Origin: Diabrotica undecimpunctata
Taxonomy: Eukaryota; Arthropoda; Insecta; Coleoptera; Chrysomelidae
Direction: 5' to 3'
NCBI RefSeq assembly: GCF_040954645.1
Contig: NC_092806.1
Location: 79,766,641 to 79,830,640, forward strand
DNA length: 64,000 bases
Part shown: positions 44,992-56,224 of the stretch, in pieces
Layout of the letters: each line of letters begins with the position of its first letter
Numbering within the stretch: position 1 is the first letter of the stretch
The notes under the pieces: generated by a model
The model's input: the letters and a program-made list of their open reading frames with translations, nothing else
Told to the model about the DNA's origin: nothing
The model's database searches: none
Program-made: the position numbers and the translations under genes

Positions 44992-47368
44992 ATGTATTCG
45001 GAAAAAGATGGCCCGTTTTTTGTGTTTATTGGGTCAACAAATATAAATAATATTAGAGTTGGTTCTTTTAATAATATAAAAATTGTAAGAGATATTTTTA
45101 TTTAAAATTAAATAATATTAATAAAATTAGAAGCAAAGGTTCAAACAGAATTTCTGTAGAGTTTAATAATTATCAATCTGCAAATACATTCCTAAATAAC
45201 AAAAATTTATTAGATCAAGGTTATAATATTTATATACCTTTTAATTATATATCTTGTAAAGGTATTGTACGTCAAATAGATGTTGAAATAAATGAAAATG
45301 AACTTATTGAATGTTGTTCTACTAACAGCGATATTAAAATTCTGAATGCTAAAAGGCTAAACAGGAGAGTAGTCAAAGGGGATACAACTACATACAAACC
45401 TACAGGTACAGTTTTGTTTACATTCAGTGGTGTTTTAATGCCTAAAACAATAAATTTTTACGATCTACCAAAATTGGTTAATGTGTACATTCCCCCAGTA
45501 ACACAATGTTACAATTGTTTAAGATTTGGACAAACCAAAACAAATTGTAAAGCAAAAGAAAAATGTATGAATTGTGGTGAACTTAAACACACTGATGATT
45601 GCACTATGAAATGTTTTTTTGCAAAGGTCCACATGTTTCAACAGCACGTACGTGTCCGGAATATTTACGTCAAAAAAATATTAAAGAACTCATGTCTTAC
45701 GAAAATTTAACTTTTTTTGAAGCTAGTGAATACATTCCCAAAAATTACATAGAAAAAGACAAATTTATTTTCAACTCAAAAGATTTTCCGTCCCTTCCGA
45801 GTAATAGTACTAAAGTAAAACCCCTTAATAATAAAACTATTCAACACAATACCGTTTCACCATCAGAAAGAAGAACTTCTTCTTCTTCTCGTGCCACTCC
45901 TAGCGGAGATTGGAAATCATCATGGCCACTGCGACTTTGTTAGCAGCGCGCCTAAAAAGTTCAATCGAACTACACCCGAACCATTCACGTAGATTACGAA
46001 GCCACGATATTTTTCTTCTTCCCACACTTCTTTTGCCCTTAATTTTGCCCTGCATGATATTTCTTAAAAGTTCGTACTTTTCACCTCTCACAATGTGCCC
46101 CAAGTATTCCATCTTTTTAGTTTTTATCTCATTTAGAATTTCGCATCTTTTGTCTAAAGTTTGGAGTACTTGCGTGTTAGTGACGCGGTCCATCCATGAT
46201 ATTCTGAGAATGCGCCTATAGCACCACATCTCGAAAGCTTCGATGTTTTTTGTGGTCAACTGTTTTAGTGTCCAAGCCTCTACTCCATACAACAGGGTAG
46301 AAAAGACATAACACCGCAGCATTCGTATTCGTAACTTTATATTGATATCACGATTGCAAAAGAGTTTGCGCATTCTATTAAAGACTGATCTAGCGATTTC
46401 TATTCTACATCTAATCTCTTTTGTCTGATCAGTATCGTCTGTGATCCAAGCACCTAGATATTTATAACAGGACACACGCTCAATCGTTGTATTGTCTATT
46501 ACAAGATTAGCTCTGATGTTCTTTGATTTCGTGATTACCATAAATTTAGTTTTTTTCAAATTAATTTTCAAGCCGTAACTGTTACAGTATATATTGAGAC
46601 TTTGAACGAGATGTTGTAGTTCTACTAGCGTTCCCGTTAGGAGAACCGTATCGTCAGCATACCTTATATTATTGATCGTCTCACCATTTATTATCAGACC
46701 AAGATCTTCTTCCTCGAGTGCTTGTTCACAAATAGCTTCACTATACAGATTAAATACAAGTGGCGACAAGATGCATCCCTGCCGGACTCCTCGACGGATT
46801 TGAATTTCTTCTGTTAGCCTACCCTCAACCTTCACATTTGCTGTTTGATTCCAATATAGGTTGCATATAATTCGAATATCTCGGCTGTCTATATTTTTCT
46901 TTATTAGAATTTGTCTTAGTGGTTCATGTTGTACTTGAGAACACACAATTTCAAATCTTCGAAAAGGACATTTCAGTAGGTAGTATCAAATACAAATAAT
47001 AAAAGAAGAGTAATCCAACAAAGTTATGACAGAAATGCACATGATGAATGTCTTTATGTTCCAAATGGTAGACCAGAGAATTACTCCTCTTTAACTGCCT
47101 TATCTCAATCTAAATCTCCAATACCCTCCCAATCGGAACCAAAATCTTCTAATTCATATAATGTAAATCCAAATTTAGCCTGGAATGCCAGTGCATCGCA
47201 TAGTAATAATAATTTCGATACAATACCTTCACAAGATTTCCTAAAATCATGTTTAAACTTTATTAACATTTCACCAGATAATTTAAATATGGTTAAAAAA
47301 CTTGTTCTTTCCCATTCTAACCTTAAGTCCTGTATGTACTTAGATAATTATTCAGATAGTGATTAATA
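44992..47368 (+). pseudogene. LINE-H ORF1 (gag-like), split by an RTE insertion
   Basis: The ATG at 44992 gives MYSEKDGPFFVFIGSTNINN. After frame breaks come GTVLFTFSGVLMPKTINF and knuckle-like CYNCLRFGQTKTNC and CMNCGELKHTDDC, then PKNYIEKDKFIF. The frame is cut at 45875 by the RTE element and resumes at about 47002 (VIQQSYDRNAHDECLYV) to the stop near 47368 (NLKSCMYLDNYSDSD). ORF1 proteins bind element RNA. It is related to LINE-M ORF1 (63999-62692) in layout and knuckle spacing. Confidence 0.8.
45875..47001 (-). pseudogene. RTE-type LINE, 5'-truncated RT, inserted in LINE-H ORF1
   Basis: A minus-strand RT frame from 46946 to 45900 (348 codons) with VQHEPLRQILIKKNIDSRDI, GVRQGCILSPLVFNLYSE (motif B), INNIRYADDTVLL (catalytic YADD), YKYLGAWITDD and a C-terminus typical of RTE-clade elements (WRILRISWMDRVTN-like block; KTKKMEYLGHIVRGE). 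The 3' end carries an (AAG)n tail, as RTE elements do with short repeats. The flanking repeat AAAGAAGA is at 45867-45874 and 47002-47009. The 5' half, with the endonuclease, is missing. The frame is intact, so the insertion is not very old. Confidence 0.85.
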
Positions 47369-48898
47369 GGTTAAAACTTACAATGATCCTAAAAACAAAA
47401 ATAAAAATCATTCAATGGAACACCAGAAGTATCAATTCAAATAGTTATACTCTGACTGATTTAGTCTCTAAGGAGGACCCAGATATAGTAGTTATTAATG
47501 AAACTTGGCTTAAAGAAGATTTCAATTTTACTTTAAAATTTTATCATATTATTAGACAAGATAGGGATGATGGCTATGGTGGGGTAGCTAGCTGTATTAA
47601 AAATTCTATTTCATTTCAGACTTTTAAAAAATATAATTCAGACAAAGTCCAATATATTATAACAAAAATTGATGACATATTCCTAATAAATATCTATTCA
47701 AGTTCAAATAACGAAATATCAGTGCCTTTTTTTAAATTCCATGTTAGAAAACCTAGACATAAAAAAATTAATCATTATGGGCGATATGAATTCTCATCAT
47801 CCAATTTGGGATAAATGTTTAATTAATAAAGGTGGTAAAAAATAGTTGACTTTATATTTGATAACGAGTTGATCATCCTAAATGATGGTTCAGCAACCTT
47901 GTTTCAGCTTCCCAACAATAATATCAGTGCTGTTGATTTAACAATCGTGAGTAGTAATCTGGCTTTATGTACCAAATGAGGAATTATTAAAGACTGCGGC
48001 AATAGTAACCATTTTCTCACATACATAAAAATCAACGACATTAAACTATCAGATACAACTTTTGTAAAAAATTATAAAATAAGAAATTCTTCAAGAGCTG
48101 ATTGGGATCTTTTTTATGATGAAATATTAAACAACCTAGTAAATTTCTCAATAAATAAAATAAATTACAAACAATTCATGTCAGTTATCAATAAAGTAGC
48201 AGATGTTTCGATTCCTTATAAAAATTGTAGGATACAGGGTAAACCATTCAATCCTTGGTGGGATGAAGAATGTACATTATGGGTAAAGAAACGTAAGGAA
48301 GCATTGCACATATTAGACTCATCACTAGACTTCGGCAAATATGCATATTGCATATTTTGCATATTGTGCATATTTTATGCAAATATTTCATATTTTGGCA
48401 TATTTTTATAAAAGTTTGCATAAAGTGCATAAAAGTTCAGATTTTTATACTGAATTTGAAAATTTTTAAACATACCAATTTATTTCAATTCTTGTATAAA
48501 ATTTTGTAGTTATTTTAATCAAGAAATTCTCTAAGTACGTAATCTCTACAGATACAAAACATTTACAATTTCAAAGAAGATCAATTTAAGTAGCCCTCAA
48601 CAATCTTAGAAAGTCTCGGTCACTGAGGCATTCAGTTATTGGATAATCGCTAAGGGTTCGCTCATTTGCATTTTATGATCTAATCCCCAAATCTATCTAC
48701 AATTTATTGTATCTTAACAGCAGGTAAACGGCTAATAGTTTTGTTCCTAATTTAGGGATTTTCAAAATATCCCAGTTTATTGAATTAGATACCTAAACAT
48801 TTTTAATTTGATGCTCAGATTTGTAAATCATTTTTGTTTTGATATTCAAAGCGTAAACACTCGTTGTGCGTAACAAAAAGGAAGATTGTGATTTTATA

Positions 48899-50754
48899 AT
48901 GCCTAAAACAACCAGTGCTTCAACTTGGATTAAACCTTATAAAGAGCTGTCTATGGATATGGGAAAAATCTACTGTTCAGTCTGTGGCAAAATTGTAAGT
49001 ATCTAATATTTTCTATTAAATATCTAATATTTCATACATACAGGGTGTTTCCAAATGACACTTACAACGTTTGACTGTAGATACTTCTCGAAAAATTGAA
49101 CAAAACGATATAGTTAATGAGGGGTCAAACTTATTTACTTTTCGAGATACAGGGTGTTAAAATTAAAAAAAATTAAATTCTTTTAGTTAATAACAACAAT
49201 AACTTTAAAACCAATAAACGTATTTACTTGAAATTTAGTACTCGTAGGTTGTTTTTAAATGAAAAATAGCTTCCTTTAGTGAGAAAAAATTGTCCATGGT
49301 ACAATACAATGGTGTGTATTTAGAAAAAATTTTCACCTTTACTTTTTTTTTATGAAGCCAGCTATTCTAAAACACAATTATTTTTATTGTAATTGAATTA
49401 ACAAAAAAAAAACTTTTGTTGAATTTTAAAATAAGTTATATGATGTACTAATGATTAGTAACAAAAACTAATTTGTGGATTAATACTGCATTTAAAACAC
49501 TTAGCGAGTGTTTTTTTTTTCAAACCAGTTATTTGATTAACCAAAAACACCTTGTATATTTTTATATTTTAAAGGTTGGGTTAAAATAAAGGTTTTTATT
49601 TTTATTTATAGATAGCATGTGAGAAGAAATTTCAGATAGACCAACATGTGAGAACTGCTTCACACATTGCAAAAAAAGGAAAAATAGGAGGAAAACATCA
49701 AACTTCAATGGCTAAATGTTTCCAATCTACTTCAAAAAAATTAGATGAGCAAGAAACTTTTAATGAAGACTTGTGTCGCGCATTAGTGTCTGCAAACATA
49801 CCGCTTTCAAAATTAGCAAATGTAAATTTTAGTTCGTTTCTAAAAAAATATTGCAAACTTAATGTTCCAAGTGATCGGTCTCTAAGAAGAAATAATGTGA
49901 ACGGGCTATACTCGTCGGTGTTAATTAATATTAAGGAAGAAATTGCAGATAATTATTTTTACATATCTGTAGACGAAACCACTGATTCCTCAGGAAAGTA
50001 TATTGCTCATTTATTGATTGGTGTTCTTAAAGAAGATACCTTACCAAAATCTCATCTTATTTCATGCCAGTAACTTGAGAAAACAAATGCTTTAACAATT
50101 TCGCGTTTTATACAAGAAACATTAGCAACTTTTTTTCTTCCGACAACTATTCCTTCTAATAAATTACTGCTTATTTTATCGGATGCTGCTCCTTATATGG
50201 TGAAAGCAGGACAAAATTTAAAAATATTTTTCCCAGATTTAATACATGTTACTTGTGTAGCGCATGGATTAAACAGTTGCAGAGGAAATACGAAAAAAGT
50301 TTCCTCTTGTAAATACCATGATATCCAGTGTCAAAAAAGTATTTCTTAAATCTCCTATAAGAATTCAACTTTATAAAGAAATGCTACCTAACATTCCTCT
50401 TCCACCACAACCTATTTTAACGCGATGGGGAACATGGTTAGAAGCAGGCTAATTTTTATGCAGATCATTTTGTTAAAATAAAGAACATAATTGATACGTT
50501 AACAGATGAAAGTTCCCAATCTCTTTTGGATTCTAAACAAACTTTTCAGAGTAACTTGCTTCAACAAGAACTCGGAAACAATTAATTTAGAACCAAATGT
50601 TTTGGTTAGTTTGAAAAATGCTCCCGTTACATCAGTTGATGTTGAACGAAGTTTTTCCATATATAAATATATGTACTCAGACAGAAGCCACAAGTTTTTG
50701 TTAGAAAATTTTGAACACCACTTGGTCATTTATTGTTACCATAATTCTAAATAA
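48899..50754 (+). pseudogene. hAT transposase, CGGBP1-like, two or more exons
   Basis: Exon 1 is 48899-48994 (MPKTTSASTWIKPY to YCSVCGKI) and ends at GTAAGT. Exon 2 starts at 49612 after TTTATTTATAG, completing a zinc finger (CSVC ... HVRTASH). It continues with FLKKYCKLNVPSDRSLRR, YISVDETTDSSGKYIAHLL (acidic catalytic region), LLILSDAAPYMVKAG and [13 protein letters not shown]. The C-terminal VLVSLKNAPVTSVDVERSFS (hAT dimerisation motif) ends at 50754. A stop follows ISCQ near 50073 and frame breaks occur near 50345 and 50450, so it is inactive. The resemblance to the CGG-binding-protein-like hAT group is by eye. Confidence 0.85.
49041..49554. mobile_element. MITE, Tc1/mariner type, in the hAT intron
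   Basis: Ends CAGGGTGTTTCC and (complement) CAAGGTGTTTTTGG, flanked by TA at 49039-49040 and 49555-49556. About 514 bp without coding. It is the main content of the 48995-49611 intron. Confidence 0.75.
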
Positions 50755-51916
50755 GTTTATTCATACTTAAAAATGATGTAGTTACTTAAAATAAATGTAA
50801 ATTTTAATGAATAGTAGGAAATATTTAGTTATGTACACTTTTTTTTTTTTAATAAAATTGTTACTATTTTACGATTTTTTTATTTATTTGTATGGATATT
50901 TTGTAAAATATTTGCATATTTTCGGGTAAACACGTGCATATTTATGCGCATATTTTCTACATTTTTATTTGCATATTTGCCGAAGTCTACTCATCACCAT
51001 CACTAGAAAATTATTTGTATGTTAAACATATAATTGGACAAACTAAGCGTAACCTTAGATTAAAAAAGAAAAATAAATTTAAACAATTTTGTGAAACATT
51101 AAATAGAGGATCCAATATTACATACGTATGGAATAAAGTAAAAAAATTTTCAAACCATAATAATTGCAAAAATTTTTATAATCCTTCAGATAACATTAAA
51201 AGAGAAATATTATATAATATGTCATCAGTTTCTATTGATCCTGAATTCCGTTTACTTCACGCTAACCAAGAATTTGAACTTATTTCAATTTCAGACATTG
51301 ACATGACTGCATTGTTCAATAAAAGAAATTCTGCCCCGGGAATTGATGATATTTCTTACTCAATGATAAAACATCTCCCTCTAAAAGCCAAAAAAATCCT
51401 CCTAAATATATACAATGAATGTCTTTATGGAAAAAATTTAATATTCTTAACATCTTAAAACCATTAAAGGACCCACTTCTTCCGAATAGTTTTAGACCAA
51501 TTGTTTTATCCTCTTGCATACTAAAAACTTTAGAAATCATTTTAAAAAATAGATTAGATTGGTTTTTAGAACATAATCTCGTTTTCAAAAATACTCACGC
51601 AGGTTTCAGAAGAGGTAGAGGAACTGCCAACAATTTAGCTCTCCTTCATACCTTCATTTCAGAAGCCTTTGAATCTTCCCATCCAGTCCTTGCCGTCTTC
51701 ATTGATATTAAATCAGCATATGGTAATGTGGATATATATATAAACTTTACAATAAATTACAAAATTTAAATGTCCCTTGTCCTATAATTAATATTATTTT
51801 TAAAATTTTGCAAAACAGGCTTTTATATACTAGATCCAATAAAGGTGACTTTTTGGGCCCATCTGTAGTAACTAAAGGTTTACCCCAGGGTTCACCTTTA
51901 AGCACAATTTTATTTA

Positions 51917-53847
51917 TAGTTTGTCTCAAAATATATCGTTTTGACTTTCCCGTCGTTAAAGGATTAGTGGTCTTATCGCCATTATTAATAGACAAATACG
52001 TTTTAAATTTCTACCTGACCGCTCAGGGTTGAATCAGGTACGGCTAATGTAATCAGTCATTAAAAATCTCTACTTGCTACTGTGTGTATAGTACAGTAGA
52101 CTCCCTCTATAACGAGAACTGAAATGACAGACTAATTACCTCATTATAAGCCGATCTCGTTATATCAGACAATAATAATACTGTGCATACATATGAATCT
52201 GTAGTTTTCTAAACCATTAACTTCCTATAGTGAAGCCATTCGGAGCAATATAATATGCTAATAAATATTGTTTGAATGACGTTTTTGAAAAAAAGTTATT
52301 TACTTTTACTGTCAATGAAATATATTAAAACATAAAAGAGTTGTTTACTTTTATTATCAATGATATACGTTAAAACAAAAAATCTGTACTTATATTTTTT
52401 TCCAACTACATAATGTATAAAGCGTATTTTCAAGGATAACATAAATTATTGCTTCTGCAATTTTAAGAACTCTGTCATTTTTAACTGCTTTAAATGGCCC
52501 AGTATCATTCTATCATATATTTTCTAAAGATGTGAAACAGTTGTATTTATTCATTGTAAAGAAGTTTATTGCGGGCTGCAGTTAAGTTTATTGAGGGGCT
52601 GTTTGAAAAGGTATTTATTTATGGCCACGACCGGACCAAAAACATAAAAAACACGTTTTTGGATCTTATTTTCTCTCGTTATAACCAAATTTGCCTCGCT
52701 ATAGACGGTTATAGTTCAATAGAAATTTCACGGGACATCTAATGTATCTCGTTATAAGCGAAACCTCGTAATAACCGTGTTCGTTATAGAGGGAGTATAC
52801 TGTATATTAGTGAAGATTGTTCGTAACAAATATGTTTCGTCCACGGAAAAATAATCGCTCGGGACCTACTAAACATAATCAAAAGCATTTGTCATTGGAC
52901 GCAAAAAAATAGTTAAAAATGTGTGTCATACTTTAATAGATAGGGGCCTAATCAAACAGAATGTTGTAAAAAGAACATATTTACTTACAAAAACGTCGAT
53001 ATCGACGATTATTCTTTGCAGATAAGAACAAACAGTTTCGAACCCACATATCTTTCGAACTGGCATGAATTATTGTTATGCGTTTTCCTTTATTTAAAGA
53101 TGCTTTCGTATGACATTTTTTACTAAAATCGACCTTCTTTTACATACTATATCATGAGTATCAAACCATGTTTTATCCAGATATATGATAGATTTGTTTT
53201 CTAACCTATAATTTCAGAGAGATACTCAGTTCTTTAAGTGTTTAAAACTTATTTTAGAAAGGACTGTATGGAGAGTGGTATCTATATTTGTTTTTTCTTC
53301 CTACAACTTCAATTTAATTTATCTAACGTAGGAACTATCTGATTTTCGTAAAGAACAACTTATCGTTTTTCTTATAATATCTTATTGAGTACTGTCCAAA
53401 TAATGAGACTAAAAATTACTACCTTTTTTCGTCCTGTCAATGGTTCTTCGCTTACAATAGCCTTTGTCGACGATATCGACGTTTTTGTAAGTAAATATGT
53501 TCTTTTTACAACATTCTGTTTGATTAGGCCCCTATCTATTAAAGTATGACACACATTTTTAACTATTTTTTTGCGTCCAATGACAAATGCTTTTGATTAT
53601 GTTTAGTAGGTCCCGAGCGATTATTTTTCCGTGGACGAAACATATTTGTTACGAACAATCTTCACTAATATACTATACACACAGTAGCAAGTAGAGATTT
53701 TTAATGACTGATTACATTAGCCGTACCTGATTCAACCCTGAGCGGTCAGGTAGAAATTTAAAACGTATTTGTCTATTAATAATGGCGATAATACCACTAA
53801 TCCTTTAACGACGGGAAAGTCAAAACGATATATTTTGAGACAAACTA
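51917..53847. mobile_element. Element with 377-bp terminal inverted repeats
   Basis: The left arm is 51917-52093 plus 52805-53004 and the right arm is 53471-53847. They start TAGTTTGTCTCAAAATATA and appear identical over nearly their whole length once the MITE at 52094-52802 is set aside. The middle (53005-53470) has no gene. It lies between RT motifs B and C of LINE-H. I found no clear TSD. Foldback or MULE-like non-autonomous elements are candidate classes. Confidence 0.85.
52094..52802. mobile_element. MITE of pogo/Tigger type
   Basis: Ends CAGTAGACTCCCTCTATAAC and (complement) CAGTATACTCCCTCTATAAC, with TA at 52092-52093 and 52803-52804. The 709 bp are non-coding. It is inserted in the left arm of the long-TIR element only, so it came later. 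Confidence 0.88.
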
Positions 53848-53998
53848 CAATATATACATATTTATCCATTCTTCTATTTTCTATTCTATTTTCTATTTTC
53901 CATTCTTCCTAAAGATATAAATATTAATGGGTATGCTGACGATTTTATATGTTGAAGGATCAGTTATCCTGTTGTGATGCATCAAAAAAGTATTTTAA

Positions 53999-54001
<3 letters not shown>

Positions 54002-54061
<60 letters not shown>
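54002..54061 (-). repeat. LINE-M poly(A) tail
   Basis: Sixty uninterrupted T on the plus strand mark the 3' end of LINE-M. Such length suggests recent insertion. Confidence 0.9.
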
Positions 54062-54062
<1 letters not shown>

Positions 54063-54489
54063 AAAAATGGCTTTGGCAGAGCCAATTAGCCAATTAGCCA
54101 GACTTGTTTGTGTTTATTGTTAAAATCGACTGAATTTCAATTATTATTGATTGCAGAGTCATAGTCAAATGTTAGTACTACATATAGCTAATATTTTTAT
54201 GGATAGGTACATACATTTTGTTTTGATATATTTTTATTTTGTTTTTTTTTTTTATTCTTTTATTATTTTCTTGTTATTTTTTGTTTTGTTTTGTTTTGTT
54301 GCTGTTCTGATTTTTTTTTTGTTTTTTGCTTTTTTTGTTCTTTTTTTTTGGATTTATTTTTTTGTTTTTTGTTCTATTTCTATTTTCTTAATTCTTTAGT
54401 TTTTTTTTTAATTTGTGGTATACTTTTTTTTTTGTTTTTTTTTTGTTTTTTTTTTCAAACCATATTAACAGATTACGCCTATATACTAT

Positions 54490-56112
54490 TTACAACTTAT
54501 ATTTACATATTTTAACATGTTTGTAAATGCAATGAAGAATTTCCATATTATTTGAAAATATTAAAAGATTAAGGTTTGTTGGAAAACAACACTTAGAATT
54601 TATTAATTCCTTATAAAGTTCGTTTATATTAATAATTTGTAAATCACATTCTAATATAATATGTGTTAGTTCGCCTATTTTACCACAAGTACAATTGGGA
54701 GTATTTGATAAGCCGATTCCATGCATGTAAGATGGCGTAAGAGCATGATTTGCTCTCAGCCGATTAATGGTCTTTATAAAATGTCGATTAGATTCTGTGT
54801 AGAACCATCTTATGGAGGGTATCCTAGTGTTACAATGATAAAAGTTTAAGCCAGTCTTACATTCTCTGTAATGTAAATGCCAATTATTTTTAAGTTTTTG
54901 TCTACTAACGGTGTCAATATCTGTCGCTGGAATTAAATTTATGTTTACTTTTTCTCCTAGCATGTAAGCTGATTTAGCCAAATTGTCAACGATCTCATTG
55001 CCTTTTATTCCCGAATGGCCCTTGATCCATGTAATTATTACATTTAATCCTAATTGTATAGTTTCATAAAGAATTTTAAGAATTTCCAGTTCAATGTGGT
55101 TTATTTGTTTAACTGTTTGAATGTTGTTAAATCTGTCGACCACGCTTTTACTGTCAGTAAATATAACATAGTTGCTAGTCGGATTCAGTACTACATACTG
55201 AAGAGCAAACATTATTGCCATCATTTCTGCTGTGTATATTGAGCATTCACTGGGTAAGCTATACTGGTGATGGTAATTTTTATTTTCGTGGAACATTGCA
55301 CAGCCCGTTCCATTTGCATCTTTTGACCCATCAGTAAAAATGTACTGATAATTTGTCCATTTTTCTTTAATAATTATATCAAACATATTTGGGAGTAAAT
55401 GTGAGTTTAAGTAACATATCCTAACCTTTCTAGAAAATAGTGTTTTTGCCATTTCACCGTAGTAGGGCGGAATTTGGCTTTTATAGAGAATATCGTTATA
55501 TTTTACCGTACTTAGATAGCTTTCTACCAAAGGAATAGATTTTTTAGTTCTCCAGTACCTATGGGCGAGATCTAAAACTGATAGCTCATTAAGATCTTGC
55601 AGGTATTTACAATTTTTGGACATAATTCGGACTGTGAATTTGTCGCTAAGAAATTGGCGGCGTAAATGCAATGGAGGTTCCACCGCTTCATTTTCCATTA
55701 TTTGGACTGGAGTGGATTTTAAATAACCTAGGCATAGTCTCAGGCATTTATTTTTTTGAATTTCAAGTTTGTTTAGATGTGTATTGGACGCTGATCCAAA
55801 TAAATGACAGTTATAATCGAAAATCGGCCTGATCATGTTACGGTAAAACATCAAAGCAATATTTGGGTCTGCTCCCAATTTGTTTTACAGAAAGCTCTTA
55901 AAATGTTTATTGAGTTTCTGATTTTTTGACAATTTGATGAATGTGATCTTTCCATAACAATTTCCTGTCTAGATAGGTACCAAGATACTTAATACAGTTT
56001 TTTATAGGGTAATTAAACTTTCCCACATTAAGATTGCCTTGTGGAACTCTATGTTTTTGTGAAAAGTAACACACCTCAGTTTTTGTGTCAGAAATTGATA
56101 AACCTATTTCTT
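54490..56112 (-). pseudogene. LINE-M ORF2 part 2: RT thumb and RNase H
   Basis: It begins in the RT thumb (KTEVCYFSQKHRVPQGNLN; IKNCIKYLGTYLDRKLLW) with a frame break near 55880, then is open for 462 codons to 54490. RNase H has all four acidic residues: YIFTDGSK, YTAEMMAIMFAL, IFTDSKSVVD and HSGIKGNEIVDNLAKS. A CTCGKIGELTHIILEC zinc-binding end closes the protein. RNase H removes element RNA after reverse transcription. It is separated from part 1 by LINE-N and by an AACCTATTTCTT target repeat. Confidence 0.9.
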
Positions 56113-56133
56113 GATGATGATGATGATGATGAT
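56113..56133 (-). repeat. LINE-N 3' (ATC)n tail
   Basis: Seven GAT units on the plus strand, next to the target repeat. Confidence 0.9.
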
Positions 56134-56224
56134 AGTGTGTTTGGCATGGAAACTAGTCCTTTTGCCACAGATTTTTAAATGATTTATGTTATTTTTATCA
56201 ATTAAAAACTTGATTGTACTAAAT

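Larger units (their letters stand above)
48326..50989 (+). mobile_element. hAT DNA transposon inside LINE-H ORF2
   Basis: The TSD CTCATCAC is at 48318-48325 and 50990-50997. The ends read TAGACTTCGGCAAATATG (left) and the same on the complement of the right end. The interior near both ends is rich in GCATATT words. It encodes a broken transposase and carries a MITE in that gene's intron. Confidence 0.93.
47380..54000 (+). pseudogene. LINE-H ORF2 (endonuclease-RT), split by three insertions
   Basis: The endonuclease begins near 47380 (KIIQWNTRSINSN, INETWLKED, RQDRDDGYGGVASC, then GDMNSHHPIW after a frame break). Then PWWDEECTLWVKKRKEALH runs to the hAT insertion at 48326. At 50998 it resumes: ENYLYVKHIIGQTKRNL, SAPGIDDISYSMIKHLP, NSFRPIVLSSCILKTLE, AGFRRGRGTANN, VFIDIKSAYGNV and GLPQGSPLSTILF, up to the long-TIR element at 51917. 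After it the catalytic YADD appears at 53932-53943 (INGYADDFI). There are several frameshifts and stops. LINE-M interrupts it just after YADD. Confidence 0.85.
44768..54001 (+). mobile_element. LINE-H: non-LTR retrotransposon, interrupted by four elements
   Basis: Plus-strand LINE with ORF1 (zinc knuckles) and ORF2 (endonuclease, RT). Its coding parts lie at 44992-45875, 47002-48325, 50990-51916 and 53848-54001. The intervening sequence is an RTE fragment, a hAT element, a long-TIR element and finally LINE-M, which runs past the window end. A CAGT at 44768-44771 may be its 5' terminus, as in I-type LINEs, and about 220 bp of leader follows without a gene. Its RNase H or tail would lie beyond 64000. 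Confidence 0.8.

Noticed and set aside
54151..54515. Plus-strand membrane-protein-like frames of Phe/Leu/Ile
   Set aside because: An artefact of the T-rich complement of the LINE-M A-rich 3' region.
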